Assembly (NCBI RefSeq): GCF_011766325.1
Contig: NZ_BLLG01000001.1
Coordinates: 372,001-436,000, forward strand
Direction: 5' to 3'
Source: Streptomyces pacificus
Lineage (GTDB): Bacteria; Actinomycetota; Actinomycetes; Streptomycetales; Streptomycetaceae
Length of the DNA stretch: 64,000 nt
Part shown: piece after piece, positions 27,258 through 36,141 of the stretch
Layout: each line of letters starts with the position of its first letter
Position numbering within the stretch: position 1 is the stretch's first letter
The notes under the pieces: generated by a model
What the model was told of the DNA's origin: nothing
The model's database searches: none
Seen by the model: only the letters and a program-made list of their open reading frames with translations
Translations under genes and position numbers: made by a program

Positions 27258-27913
27258 GCCGCAGCGACACCGGCAAGGGCCGGGGCCGCCGCATCGTCCT
27301 GTGGCGGCACGGCCAGACCGCCTGGAACCTCGAACGCCGGTTCCAGGGCTCCACGGACATCGAGTTGACCGGCACCGGCGTCAGCCAGGCCCGGCGGTCC
27401 GCCAGGCTCCTCGCCTCACTGAAGCCGGACGCGATCGTCAGCTCGGACCTCAGCCGGGCGGCGGCGACGGCCGACGAGCTGGCCTCGATCACCGGCCACG
27501 CGGTCACCCGGGACCCCGCGCTGCGCGAGACCTACGCGGGCGCGTGGCAAGGGCTGACCCATGAGGAGATCGTCGAGCGCCACGGCGAGGAGTACGCCGC
27601 CTGGAAGCGCGGAGAGCCCGTGCGCCGCGGCGGCGGCGAGCTGGAGACCGAGGTCGCCGACCGGGCGGCGCCGGTCGTGCTCCGCCACGCCGACAAGCTG
27701 CCCGGCGGCGGCACGCTCGTCGTGGTGAGCCACGGCGGCACCATCCGCACGACGATCGGCAGGCTGCTCGGCTTGGAGGCCCGGCACTGGGAGGGACTGG
27801 GCGGCCTCGCCAACTGCTCCTGGTCGGTACTCGGAGAGGGCGCCCGAGGCTGGCGCCTGCTGGAGCACAACGCGGGCACGCTCCCCGAACCGGTCCTCGG
27901 CGACGACGACTGA
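27254..27913 (+). CDS. Histidine phosphatase (phosphoglycerate-mutase-like), apparent CTG start
   Basis: A 219-residue histidine-phosphatase superfamily enzyme. The RHG motif is IVLWRHGQTAWNLERRFQG, the second catalytic region is VVVSHGGTIRTTIGRLLG, and LRETYAGAWQG holds the acid-base region. It removes phosphate from a small molecule in the cytoplasm; the substrate is unknown. The reading frame is closed by TGA at 27245, and the conserved sequence begins before the first ATG, GTG or TTG (TTG 27365, which would delete the catalytic histidine). The only fitting start is CTG at 27254, overlapping the rsfS TGA as CTGA, with GGTGAG 5 bases upstream. A sequencing error near the start is the alternative. 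Confidence 0.85.
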   Translation: MSRSDTGKGRGRRIVLWRHGQTAWNLERRFQGSTDIELTGTGVSQARRSARLLASLKPDAIVSSDLSRAAATADELASITGHAVTRDPALRETYAGAWQGLTHEEIVERHGEEYAAWKRGEPVRRGGGELETEVADRAAPVVLRHADKLPGGGTLVVVSHGGTIRTTIGRLLGLEARHWEGLGGLANCSWSVLGEGARGWRLLEHNAGTLPEPVLGDDD

Positions 27914-28215
27914 CGGCGCCGTACGGCCGGTACCGGGAAGCGGGCACCCACGGCGCCCGGAGCCCTTCGGAGTCCGCCCCGGGCCCGTGTCCCGCCACGA
28001 GCGCCCCGAAGCCGCCTCCGGCGGCGCACCGCCCGGCCCCGGCCCCGAAGCGGCCCGGCGCGTGGCGACCGGGAGCGGCCCGGGGCGTGCGGGCAGTGCG
28101 GGCGGTGCGGGCGGTGTGCCTGGTGCGGACGGCCCTGGGGCCGGCCGATTTCACTTTCCGGCTGGTCACAGGCTAAGGTTCTTCTTGTTCGCAGCGCGGA
28201 GCGCGAAGAACGCAA
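27914..28215. other. Intergenic region before tRNA-Ala
   Basis: 302 bases with no gene. It contains GTGCGGGC-type short repeats at about 28085-28125 and the tRNA promoter at 28150-28179. Confidence 0.6.
28150..28179 (+). promoter_or_regulatory. Candidate promoter of the first tRNA-Ala
   Basis: TTCACT (28150-28155) and TAAGGT (28174-28179) with 18-base spacing, in a locally AT-richer patch 37 bases upstream of the tRNA. Confidence 0.45.
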
Positions 28216-28288
<73 letters not shown>

Positions 28289-28529
28289 CGTTTTCGCAGG
28301 CGTCATCGTCGATTTCACGGTCGCCATCGTCAGCGTCATCCGGATCCCGTCCCCGGCAGGGGGCGGGATTCCGTGTTTCCGCGGTCCGCGGAGAGCCCCA
28401 CCCGGTGCCCGCGGCGACCTCCGCCGACCCGGCGGCACGGGTTCGCCGACGCCGGTGTCCCCCTCGCCCCGCCATGGCAGAATCGGGACGGCTGAAGGGG
28501 GGCGAAGGCCTGGACGGGAGGGAGGGGCG

Positions 28530-28691
28530 ATGCCCGGAGGCGGCGACGAGGGCGACGAACGGCTCCTCGCTGCCGAAGTCCGGACTCACCTCAACTGCCC
28601 CTCCTGCGGTTCGTTCCACGTTGCCCAAGTGCTCGGCGACAACGGAGGTATCTCGTACGTGTGCACCGCCTGCGGCCACAGCTGGAGCTGA
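28530..28691 (+). CDS. Small zinc-ribbon protein
   Basis: A 53-residue protein with two CxxC pairs: Cys23/Cys26 (NCPSCGSFHV) and Cys45/Cys48 (VCTACGHSW), the layout of a zinc ribbon like those in transcription factors and topoisomerase tails. The N-terminus is acidic (GGGDEGDERLLAAE). GGAGGG (28520-28525) precedes the ATG. The next zinc-ribbon gene starts on the base after its stop, so they form one unit between two tRNA-Ala genes. Function unknown. Confidence 0.75.
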   Translation: MPGGGDEGDERLLAAEVRTHLNCPSCGSFHVAQVLGDNGGISYVCTACGHSWS

Positions 28692-28928
28692 ATGATGGGT
28701 GCACACCGGAGGAAGTGCGACTGGTGCGGCAGCGGCACGCCGATCGTCCGGGACATGGACCCGGTCAATCCCGGATACCAGTACTGGTGCGAGGAGTGCG
28801 CGCGGGCGCTGATCATAAAGGGCGATCCCATCGAGACCTATCGTGAGCTCGAGGGGGAGCCGATCTACGGACGGCTGCTGGACGAGCACTGCGCGCTGAA
28901 GCGCTTCTACTCGTTCGCCAGGGCATGA
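28692..28928 (+). CDS. Second small zinc-ribbon protein
   Basis: 78 residues with Cys9/Cys12 (KCDWCGSG) and Cys33/Cys36 (WCEECARAL), again a four-cysteine zinc site, followed by a helical tail (EGEPIYGRLLDEHCALKRFY). The gene begins with two ATG codons directly after the previous stop; either may be used. The arrangement suggests a paired or complex-forming role, but nothing in the sequence shows the partner. Confidence 0.72.
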   Translation: MMGAHRRKCDWCGSGTPIVRDMDPVNPGYQYWCEECARALIIKGDPIETYRELEGEPIYGRLLDEHCALKRFYSFARA

Positions 28929-28988
28929 CGTCCTTCCCGGCCGTGGAAGCGCACGTCAGCACCCGCATCGATGTGCACGGGAAAGGAT

Positions 28989-29019
28989 TTGGCGGACCAC
29001 CGGGGGAACCGTGTAGTGT
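28989..29019 (+). promoter_or_regulatory. Candidate promoter of the second tRNA-Ala
   Basis: TTGGCG (28989-28994) and TAGTGT (29014-29019), 19-base spacing, 51 bases upstream of the tRNA. Confidence 0.45.
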
Positions 29020-29070
29020 TCTCGGTGTCGCCGCGGGGGAGACCCCGGGAAGCAAGACGGCGGACGGCAA

Positions 29071-29143
<73 letters not shown>

Positions 29144-29172
29144 CAGCGGCTCGTCAGAGTACACGGGCAGAG

Positions 29173-29216
29173 CACATGGAGGAGGGCCATCCGATCGGAT
29201 GGCCCTCCTCCATGTG
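29173..29216. terminator. Perfect 44-bp palindrome, bidirectional terminator
   Basis: Each base from 29173 pairs with its mirror to 29216 (axis between 29194 and 29195), giving a 22-bp inverted repeat with no spacer. It lies between the end of the second tRNA-Ala and the stop codon (29217) of the convergent NuoF-like gene, so it can end both transcripts. Confidence 0.85.
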
Positions 29217-30803
29217 TCAACCCCGGCCGCTGCCGAGCGCCTTGCGGTCGCCGCCCGGCGGCAGGGCCGGCTTCGCGCTCCGTGCAGCCGGTGCCTGCTC
29301 GATGCGCAGTGCCAGCGCGGGACAGCGGCGCACGGCCCGCTGCGCGCGGCCTTGCAGATGCGTCGGAACCGCCGCCTCCGCCACTGAGGGGTAGCCGTCG
29401 GCGCCCATGCGTATCAGCTCCGGCACGATCTCCGCGCAGATCCCGTGGCCCTGGCACAGCGTCCAGTCCACCGCGAGCTTCTCACCGCTCGGGATGGACT
29501 CCTGCGCCTCCTGGCCGACGGGACCGGGAAGCGGCAGCACGCCGACCGTCTCCCGGCCGCAGCCGCCGTGGAGGACGTGCGCGGCCAGGTCGTCCGTGAA
29601 CGCCGACAGGGTCGAGGCGAAGAACCGGGCGGAACCGTCGGGGTGCTTGCACGCTCCGCGGCCCTTGACCGCCTGTGTCACCTCGCGCAGCGCCTCCAGG
29701 GCGGCCGGACCGCCACCGTTGATCACGTCGGAGAGGCCGCCGGCCGCCGCGGGCAGGCCGAGCTTGCACGGTCCGCACTGGCCCGCGGTCTCGGCGGCGA
29801 GCCAGTTGGCCACCCGCTGGGCCTCACCCAGCGGGCAGGTCTCCTGGCCGATCGGGAGGATCGCGCCGGCGCCGAGCGCCCCGCCGACATTGGCCAGCGA
29901 CTCCCGGGAGATCACGGCCTCGTGGGTGGCGGCGGCGTCGATCCAGTTGCCGTGGTAGCCACCGGTCAGCACGCCCTGGGGAACCGGCGGTGCCCCCGCG
30001 AGCTGCAGCACGTACCGCATCGGCACTCCGGTCGGCACCTCGATCACCATCGGACGCGCCACCGCCCCGGAGACCGTGAGCATCACCGTGCCCGGTTCGT
30101 TCTCCAAGCCCGTGTGTCCGTATCGGCGGGCCCCGATCCGCGCGGACACGGCCAGCTGGGCGAACGTCTCCGCGTTGGACAGCAGTGTCGGTGCCCCCGC
30201 CACACCGGACTCGGCGGCGCGCTCACGGCGCCCGGGAGGCAGCGCGGGGCCGCCGTTGATCGCCCGGATGATCGCCGAGGCCTCGCCGGAGACCATGCGC
30301 TCGGGGTTGCGCTGCACCCGTGCGCGCAGCTGCTGCCCCCGCCGGTCGGACAGTCCGCGCTCGGCCAGCGCCGCCCGGATGGAGACCTCCGTGGAGTTGC
30401 GGGTCACCGCGACGACCAGGGTGCGCGCGCCCAGCGCCTCGGCGGCCAGCAGCGCCCCGTCCAGGATCAGGTGGGGCGCCCGGTTGACCATCACCGTGTC
30501 CTTGCGGCACGCGGGTTCGTCCTCACTGGCGTTGATCACCACCACGGGCCGCACTCCGCGCCGGATGGCGGCCTTCGCCACGGCCCGCAGCTTCTGGGCG
30601 AACGGGAAGCCCGCGCCGCCGCGGCCGCGCAGGGATATGTTCTCGGCCAGCTGGGCCAGCCGCTCACCGCTCATGGGTTCGAGCGGGCCGTGCACCTTCA
30701 GGTGCATGGTCAGGTCGAGGCGCTCGACCAGGTCGAATCCCTGGGTGAGCTGGGGCAGGCCGACGACGCGGACCTCGGGGACATCGGGGAGCGGGGCGTT
30801 CAC
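29217..30803 (-). CDS. NuoF-like NADH-binding flavoprotein fused to a ferredoxin domain
   Basis: A 528-residue protein. Residues about 30-400 match the 51-kDa subunit of complex I: SLRGRGGAGFPFAQKLRAV (NADH/FMN loop), NASEDEPACRKD (FMN), an SLBB-type region near GYHGNWIDAA, and an iron-sulfur region QCGPCKLG plus ACKHPDG. The usual first ligand cysteine of that cluster reads Ala (TAGQCGPC), leaving three. Residues about 440-500 form a ferredoxin with CQGHGIC and RRCPALAL, a single 3Fe-4S/4Fe-4S site. GTG at 30803 overlaps the upstream cytochrome gene's TGA, so both are coupled. Electron flow between NAD(P)H, flavin, ferredoxin and cytochrome b is inferred. It is not part of a nuo operon here. 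Confidence 0.85.
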   Translation of the reverse strand: MNAPLPDVPEVRVVGLPQLTQGFDLVERLDLTMHLKVHGPLEPMSGERLAQLAENISLRGRGGAGFPFAQKLRAVAKAAIRRGVRPVVVINASEDEPACRKDTVMVNRAPHLILDGALLAAEALGARTLVVAVTRNSTEVSIRAALAERGLSDRRGQQLRARVQRNPERMVSGEASAIIRAINGGPALPPGRRERAAESGVAGAPTLLSNAETFAQLAVSARIGARRYGHTGLENEPGTVMLTVSGAVARPMVIEVPTGVPMRYVLQLAGAPPVPQGVLTGGYHGNWIDAAATHEAVISRESLANVGGALGAGAILPIGQETCPLGEAQRVANWLAAETAGQCGPCKLGLPAAAGGLSDVINGGGPAALEALREVTQAVKGRGACKHPDGSARFFASTLSAFTDDLAAHVLHGGCGRETVGVLPLPGPVGQEAQESIPSGEKLAVDWTLCQGHGICAEIVPELIRMGADGYPSVAEAAVPTHLQGRAQRAVRRCPALALRIEQAPAARSAKPALPPGGDRKALGSGRG

Positions 30804-32494
30804 GGTCGTTCTCCTGCGGGTGCGTTCCACGGCTCACCGGCCGTCGGTGGATACAGCGGACCGGGCTGCGATCGGGTCTCGTTGCTCGAGCCCTGGAGCG
30901 GCTCGGCGGACGGTGGGCCGTCGTAGCGGCCCGGAGCGCCCGCGGCGCCGAAGGAGGCCGCGGGGTCGAACGAGCCCGTGCCGCCGAACGAGCCCGCGGG
31001 GTCGAAACCGCCGCCGGGCGGAGCCGCGTACGGCTCGCTGTAGCCGGAGGCCTCGGCCGTGCCGTGGGGGAGGTAGGGGTCGCCGGGGTTGCCGGAACCA
31101 CGGGGTTCGTTGTGGTCGTTCTGGCTGTTGTGGCCGTTTGGAGCGTTGTGATTGCTGTGATTGCTGGGGGAGTCTGCGGGCGGCTGCGGGAAGGCCTGGG
31201 CCGGGGGTGGTGGGGAGGGCGTGGGCCAGCTCGCCGGCCGGGGCGCGGGGTCGTCGGGGACGACCGGCAGCTCCTCGGTCATCGGGATGCGCTCGGCATA
31301 CGGCACATCGTCGGCGGAGCGCCCCTGCGGCGCCGTCGGTGCTCCGGTGCGCGGGGAGGCGTCACCCGCCCGGGAGACCGCGCGATAGGCGGCGGAGATC
31401 CCCGTCCCCGGGCCGTCGCCGGACAGCGGCCCGCCGATGACCGGTCCGGCGCCGGGGAAGGGCTCCGTGGCCGAGACCGGCCCGGACGGCAGGTCAGATG
31501 CCGTGCTGGGGAGCTGCTGGGTGGCTTCGTACAGCTGCGGTGACGGTGCAGCGAGCGTGCGCGGCTCGCCGCGCGGGGCTCCGACCGGCTGCCCCAGCGG
31601 GGCTCCGAGCGGCGAGCCCAGCGGGGCTCCGAGCGGCTGCCCCGGCCGCCGTCCCGGTGGGTCGCCGAGGTCGGCGCCGCCGGGCGGGAACCCCCGCTCG
31701 AAGCGGGCCCGGGGCTGTGCGGGGATGCCGGACGCGCCGGGAAGAGGGGACGACGCCATGTCGCGGGTGTTCTGCCCGGCGGCTCCGGGGACGTCCCGGG
31801 CGGCACCGGCCAGGCTCGTGATCTGCTCCACGATCCGCCTCTTCACCGGCAGCGGCAGCAGCCGCAGCGACACTGCGGCGGCGACTCCGAGCAGCGCCAG
31901 GCTGTACATCACGGTGACCCAGCCGTCGGCGGGGCGCCCCGCGTAGAGGCCGTGCACAAGAGCGAGGCACCAGGCCGGGTACGCCAGCATGTGCAGCGCC
32001 CGCCAGCGTCCCGCGAAGCGGCCGTTGCCGGCGAGTGCGCTGCGCGCGGCGCCGGTCGAGCCGGCGACGACCATCAGCAGACCGGCGAGCGAGCCGAAGC
32101 CGATGAGCCCGGACGTGCCGGTGATGCCGAGACTGAACGGCACCAGGGCGGCCAGCAGTTCGACGTGGTCGAGCGAGATCTTGATCGTGGCGTGCAGCAG
32201 CAGGAAGCCGAGCGAGGCGACAGCGGTGCTTCTGTGGATGGCCTGGGCGAGCAGGCGGTGGCGCGTGGAGAGGAACACGCGGTCGGTGGCGATCAGGCCC
32301 CAGGCGACCGACGCGGTCAGGGAGACCAGGGACAGCACGCCGGCGGCGAAGTCCAGCGCGGCCCGGAAGGCATCGTTGCCAAGGATCGCGAGCAGCGGGA
32401 TGAGCACGAGAGCGGCGGCGATCAGTCCGCCCTGTGCCTGGCGGCTCAAGCCCGGGTCACCGGGCGACGAACGGATCTTGCGGCGAGGGTTCAT
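30800..32494 (-). CDS. Ferric-reductase-like cytochrome b membrane protein with disordered tail
   Basis: A 564-residue protein. Residues about 20-260 hold six hydrophobic segments with paired histidines: HRSTAVASLGFLLLH and HMLAYPAWCLALVH, each pair 13-14 apart, the pattern of two b hemes in ferric-reductase/YedZ-like domains. The remaining 310 residues are Pro/Gly/Ser-rich, with repeats such as GAPLGSPLGAPLGQP, and probably lie in the cytoplasm. ATG at 32494 is chosen because the membrane domain follows it directly; the longer in-frame form lacks a credible N-terminus. It is translationally coupled to the NuoF-like protein, its likely electron donor. The terminal acceptor is unknown. Confidence 0.8.
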   Translation of the reverse strand: MNPRRKIRSSPGDPGLSRQAQGGLIAAALVLIPLLAILGNDAFRAALDFAAGVLSLVSLTASVAWGLIATDRVFLSTRHRLLAQAIHRSTAVASLGFLLLHATIKISLDHVELLAALVPFSLGITGTSGLIGFGSLAGLLMVVAGSTGAARSALAGNGRFAGRWRALHMLAYPAWCLALVHGLYAGRPADGWVTVMYSLALLGVAAAVSLRLLPLPVKRRIVEQITSLAGAARDVPGAAGQNTRDMASSPLPGASGIPAQPRARFERGFPPGGADLGDPPGRRPGQPLGAPLGSPLGAPLGQPVGAPRGEPRTLAAPSPQLYEATQQLPSTASDLPSGPVSATEPFPGAGPVIGGPLSGDGPGTGISAAYRAVSRAGDASPRTGAPTAPQGRSADDVPYAERIPMTEELPVVPDDPAPRPASWPTPSPPPPAQAFPQPPADSPSNHSNHNAPNGHNSQNDHNEPRGSGNPGDPYLPHGTAEASGYSEPYAAPPGGGFDPAGSFGGTGSFDPAASFGAAGAPGRYDGPPSAEPLQGSSNETRSQPGPLYPPTAGEPWNAPAGERP

Positions 32495-32908
32495 GGGGGC
32501 TCCGAATGGTGCGGGAAAGCGGTCCCGTCGTCGCACTCTAAGTGGCGTCATTCCCATGGGTACGAGTTTTCGAGGTTTAGTGGTCAGCCTGGCCGACAAC
32601 TGACTCTGGGGTTGCCCCGGATAGGGGTGATACGCCGAGTAACCCACGCCCTGCGAAACGGTTCTGCGTGCCCGGAGGCGGTGCCGTCCGCTCACCTGGC
32701 GGTCCTCTGCCGTCCTCTGCCGTCCTTCGCCGTCCTTCGGAGGCCGTCCTTCGGAGACCGCCCGGCGGCGGCCGCCTGGCAGGCGGTGCGTCCCGGGGTC
32801 CGGGTCCGGTTCCCGGCCTGCTCGCGGTGCGGGTGCTTCCGCCGTCCCCGGCCGTCCCCGGCCGTTCCGGTGGGCGGCTGTTCCGTGCGGCGGGAAGGAG
32901 GCCTGCGG

Positions 32909-32914
32909 TACCCT
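32909..32914 (+). promoter_or_regulatory. -10 box of the leuS leader transcript
   Basis: TACCCT followed by 6 bases and the leader-peptide ATG at 32921, so the leader mRNA is predicted to be leaderless. Confidence 0.6.
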
Positions 32915-32920
32915 GGCGCC

Positions 32921-32959
32921 ATGCGTGCCGTACGCCTTCTGCTTAGCGGGCCGCGCTGA
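32921..32959 (+). CDS. Leucine-rich leader peptide of leuS
   Basis: A 12-residue peptide MRAVRLLLSGPR with three consecutive leucine codons (CTT CTG CTT; CTT is rare in such genomes). It starts 6 bases after a -10 box and ends 116 bases before leuS. A stem formed by 32950-32960 and 32991-33001 overlaps its 3' end, and an intrinsic terminator follows at 33003-33027. This is the classical layout of ribosome-mediated attenuation: stalling at Leu codons when charged tRNA-Leu is scarce would change folding and allow leuS transcription. The peptide itself has no expected function. Regulation is inferred from layout. Confidence 0.75.
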   Translation: MRAVRLLLSGPR

Positions 32960-33001
32960 TCAGTCCCGGCCGGTGACCCACCCGGTCGGAATCGGCGCGG
33001 C
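32950..33001 (+). promoter_or_regulatory. Leader stem overlapping the leader-peptide stop
   Basis: GCCGCGCTGAT (32950-32960) pairs with ATCGGCGCGGC (32991-33001) over 11 positions with one G-T pair. Inside it CCGGCCGG and CCGGTCGG can form a second small hairpin. It abuts the terminator stem, so it is a candidate switch element of the attenuator. Confidence 0.55.
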
Positions 33002-33002
33002 G

Positions 33003-33027
33003 TCCCCTCCTGTGCGAGGGGATTTTT
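33003..33027 (+). terminator. Attenuator terminator before leuS
   Basis: TCCCCTC (33003-33009) pairs with GAGGGGA (33016-33022) around a 6-base loop and is followed by five T (33023-33027). It is a canonical intrinsic terminator, rare in this window, and lies upstream of rather than after a gene. Confidence 0.8.
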
Positions 33028-33075
33028 CATTTCGGGCAATCGCAGGCAGAGACGATCGATGGAGCTTTAAGGATC

Positions 33076-35967
33076 ATGAGCGAGAAGAATTCCTCCCCGA
33101 CGGCCTCCGGCACGGATGGGGCTCCCTCCGCCGAGGCGGCCGCACCCCACCGCTACACGGCGGCCGCTGCCGCCGACATCGAGGCGCGCTGGCAGGACTT
33201 CTGGGACGCCGACGGCACGTACGAGGCGCCCAATCCGAGCGGTGATCTGGCCGGCGGCGCCGATGTCGTGGCACGGCCCAAGAAATTCGTCATGGACATG
33301 TTCCCGTACCCCTCGGGTGCCGGCCTGCACGTCGGCCACCCCCTGGGCTACATCGCGACCGACGTCTACGCCAGGTACCAGCGGATGACCGGCCACAACG
33401 TGCTGCACACCCTGGGCTTCGACGCCTTCGGCCTGCCCGCCGAGCAGTACGCGGTCCAGACGGGCACACACCCGCGCGTGTCCACCGAGGCCAACATCGA
33501 GAACATGAAGACCCAGCTGCGCCGGCTGGGGCTCGGCCACGACAGGCGCCGCTCCTTCGCGACGATCGACCCGGACTACTACAAGTGGACCCAGTGGATC
33601 TTCCTGCAGATCTTCGGCTCCTGGTACGACGAGGAGGCGGGCAAGGCCCGTCCCATCGAGGACCTGGTCGCCCAGTTCGAGAGCGGTGAGCGCGCCACCC
33701 CGTCCGGGCGCCCCTGGAGTGAGCTGAGCGCCGTCGAGCGCGCCGACGTCCTGGGCGGCCACCGCCTGGCGTACGCCTCGGACTCGCCGGTCAACTGGTG
33801 TCCCGGGCTGGGCACCGTGCTGGCGAACGAGGAGGTCACCGCCGAGGGCCGTTCCGAGCGCGGCAACTTCCCGGTCTTCAAGGCCAACCTGCGGCAGTGG
33901 AACATGCGCATCACCGCCTACGCCGACCGGCTGCTGGCCGACCTCGACGCGCTGGACTGGCCCGAGGCCATCAAGCTGCAGCAGCGCAACTGGATCGGCC
34001 GCAGCGAGGGCGCACGCATCGCCTTCACCGTCGACGGCCGCGACGACGCCCGCGTCACCGTCTTCACCACCCGGCCGGACACCGTGTTCGGCGCCACCTA
34101 CATGGTGCTGGCGCCCGAGCACGAGCTGATCGACTCGATCCTGCCCGCCGAGTGGCCCGAGGACGCCCGGGGCAGGGAAGCCTGGACCGGCGGTGCCGCC
34201 ACCCCCGCCGGCGCCGTCGCCGAGTACCGCAAGAAGGCCCAGACCAAGAGCGACGTCGAGCGCCAGACCGAACACAAGGACAAGACCGGTGTCTTCACCG
34301 GCGCCTACGCGGTGAACCCGGTCACCGGGGCCCGTATCCCGGTCTTCGTGGCCGACTACGTGCTGATGGGCTACGGCACCGGCGCGATCATGGCCGTCCC
34401 CGGCCAGGACGAGCGGGACTGGGAGTTCGCCGAGGCGTTCGGCCTGCCCATCGTCCGCACCGTGCGCCCCCCGGAGGGCTGGGAGGGTGAGGCGTTCACC
34501 GGTCAGGGCCCGACGATCAACTCCTCGAACGACGAGATCTCCCTGGACGGCCTGGAGGTGGCCGAGGCCAAGACGAAGATCACCGAGTGGCTGGTGGCCA
34601 GGGGCGTCGGCGAAGCGACCGTCAACTTCCGGCTGCGCGACTGGCTGTTCAGCCGGCAGCGCTACTGGGGCGAGCCGTTCCCGATCGTCTACGACGAGGA
34701 CGGTGTGGCCCACCCGCTGCCCGAGTCGATGCTGCCGCTGGAGCTTCCCGAGGTCGACGACTACTCGCCGCGCACCTTCGACCCGGACGACGCCGACACC
34801 CGGCCCGAGACCCCGCTGTCGCGCAACGCGGAGTGGGTAGAGGTCGAGCTGGACCTGGGCGAGGGGGCCAAGCGCTACCGCCGCGAGACCAACACCATGC
34901 CGAACTGGGCCGGTTCATGCTGGTACGAGCTGCGCTACCTGGACCCGCACAACGCCGACCGGATGGTAGACCCGGCGATCGAGCGGTACTGGATGGGCCC
35001 CCGCGAGGGGCAGCCGCACGGCGGTGTGGACCTGTATGTGGGCGGCGCCGAGCACGCCGTGCTGCACCTGCTGTACGCCCGCTTCTGGTCCAAGGTGCTG
35101 TACGACCTGGGGCACGTCTCCTCCGCCGAGCCGTTCCACAAGCTGTACAACCAGGGCATGATCCAGGCGCACGTCTACCGGGACGCCCGCGGCTTCCCGG
35201 TTCCCGCCGCCGAGGTCGAGGAGCGCGACGGCGGGTACGTCCACGGCGGCGAACCCGTCAAGCGCGAACTGGGCAAGATGGGCAAGTCCCTGAAGAACGC
35301 GGTCACCCCGGACGAGATCGCCGCCGAGTACGGTGCCGACACCCTGCGCCTGTACGAGATGGCGATGGGGCCCCTGGACGTCTCCCGCCCCTGGGACACC
35401 CGCGCCGTCGTCGGCCAGTACCGGCTGCTGCAGCGACTGTGGCGCAACGTCGTCGACGAGGCGACCGGTGAGGTCACCGTCGTGGACGCGGAGCCGGACG
35501 AGGCGACGCTGCGCGCCCTGCACAAGGCCGTCGACGGTGTCGGGCAGGACATGGCGGCGATGCGCTTCAACACCGCCATCGCCAAGATCACCGAGCTGAA
35601 CAACCATCTGACCAAGACGGGCGGCCCGGTCGCCCGCTCGGTCGCGGAGCGCCTGGTGCTGCTGATCGCCCCGCTGGCGCCGCACATCGGCGAGGAGCTG
35701 TGGCACCGGCTGGGCCACTCCGGCTCGGTCGTGCACCAGGGCTTCCCGGTGGCCGACCCCGCCTACGTCGTGGACGAGACCGTGACCTGCGTCGTGCAGG
35801 TCAAGGGCAAGGTGAAGGCCCGACTGGAGGTCTCCCCGTCGATCGGTGACGCGGAACTGGAGGCGATGGCCGTGGGCGATCCCGCCGTCGTGGCGGCGCT
35901 GGGCGGCGCGGGCGTGCGCAAGGTGGTCGTGCGGGCACCGAAGCTGGTCAACATCGTCCCGGCGTAG
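33076..35967 (+). CDS. leuS: Leucyl-tRNA synthetase
   Basis: A 963-residue class I synthetase charging tRNA-Leu. It shows the HIGH-type motif in [17 protein letters not shown], the CP1 editing domain ([18 protein letters not shown]), the [15 protein letters not shown] segment, and [10 protein letters not shown] as the KMSKS equivalent (Gly instead of Ser, which I recall from other actinobacteria). The anticodon-binding helical domain and a C-terminal domain end the protein ([12 protein letters not shown]). The N-terminal 25 residues are a Ser/Ala-rich extension. ATG at 33076 has GGAG at 33061-33064. Expression is probably controlled by the leader peptide and terminator upstream. Confidence 0.98.
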   Translation: MSEKNSSPTASGTDGAPSAEAAAPHRYTAAAAADIEARWQDFWDADGTYEAPNPSGDLAGGADVVARPKKFVMDMFPYPSGAGLHVGHPLGYIATDVYARYQRMTGHNVLHTLGFDAFGLPAEQYAVQTGTHPRVSTEANIENMKTQLRRLGLGHDRRRSFATIDPDYYKWTQWIFLQIFGSWYDEEAGKARPIEDLVAQFESGERATPSGRPWSELSAVERADVLGGHRLAYASDSPVNWCPGLGTVLANEEVTAEGRSERGNFPVFKANLRQWNMRITAYADRLLADLDALDWPEAIKLQQRNWIGRSEGARIAFTVDGRDDARVTVFTTRPDTVFGATYMVLAPEHELIDSILPAEWPEDARGREAWTGGAATPAGAVAEYRKKAQTKSDVERQTEHKDKTGVFTGAYAVNPVTGARIPVFVADYVLMGYGTGAIMAVPGQDERDWEFAEAFGLPIVRTVRPPEGWEGEAFTGQGPTINSSNDEISLDGLEVAEAKTKITEWLVARGVGEATVNFRLRDWLFSRQRYWGEPFPIVYDEDGVAHPLPESMLPLELPEVDDYSPRTFDPDDADTRPETPLSRNAEWVEVELDLGEGAKRYRRETNTMPNWAGSCWYELRYLDPHNADRMVDPAIERYWMGPREGQPHGGVDLYVGGAEHAVLHLLYARFWSKVLYDLGHVSSAEPFHKLYNQGMIQAHVYRDARGFPVPAAEVEERDGGYVHGGEPVKRELGKMGKSLKNAVTPDEIAAEYGADTLRLYEMAMGPLDVSRPWDTRAVVGQYRLLQRLWRNVVDEATGEVTVVDAEPDEATLRALHKAVDGVGQDMAAMRFNTAIAKITELNNHLTKTGGPVARSVAERLVLLIAPLAPHIGEELWHRLGHSGSVVHQGFPVADPAYVVDETVTCVVQVKGKVKARLEVSPSIGDAELEAMAVGDPAVVAALGGAGVRKVVVRAPKLVNIVPA

Positions 35968-35982
35968 CAGGAACCGCCCACT

Positions 35983-36015
35983 GGCCGGGGCCCGGGGGAC
36001 CGCCGGGCCCCGGCC
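35983..36015 (+). terminator. Terminator hairpin after leuS
   Basis: GGCCGGGGCCCGG (35983-35995) pairs perfectly with CCGGGCCCCGGCC (36003-36015), 7-base loop, 15 bases after the leuS stop. No T-run. Confidence 0.75.
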
Positions 36016-36141
36016 CTGACGTTCCCCCTACGGGCAGGTTGGGGGTTCCACCGGAGCCCTCGCCCCGCCCGCTCCGTTTACGGTGGAAGCACGCACGCAC
36101 ACCACCCGGAGACCTGCCGCACACCACCCGGAGGGGCGCTC

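Larger units (their letters stand above)
32495..33075. other. Divergent intergenic region with the leuS leader
   Basis: 581 bases between the cytochrome gene (minus) and leuS (plus). The first 120 bases include AT-richer promoter-like DNA for the minus-strand pair. From 32690 to 32770 there are CGTCCTTCG/CGTCCTCTGC short direct repeats. From 32909 on it holds the -10 box, leader peptide and attenuator hairpins described separately. Confidence 0.65.

Noticed and set aside
32921..33075. T-box riboswitch in front of leuS
   Set aside because: No T-box conserved core (AGGGUGGNACCGCG-type) or specifier loop was seen; the leader peptide with Leu codons fits better.
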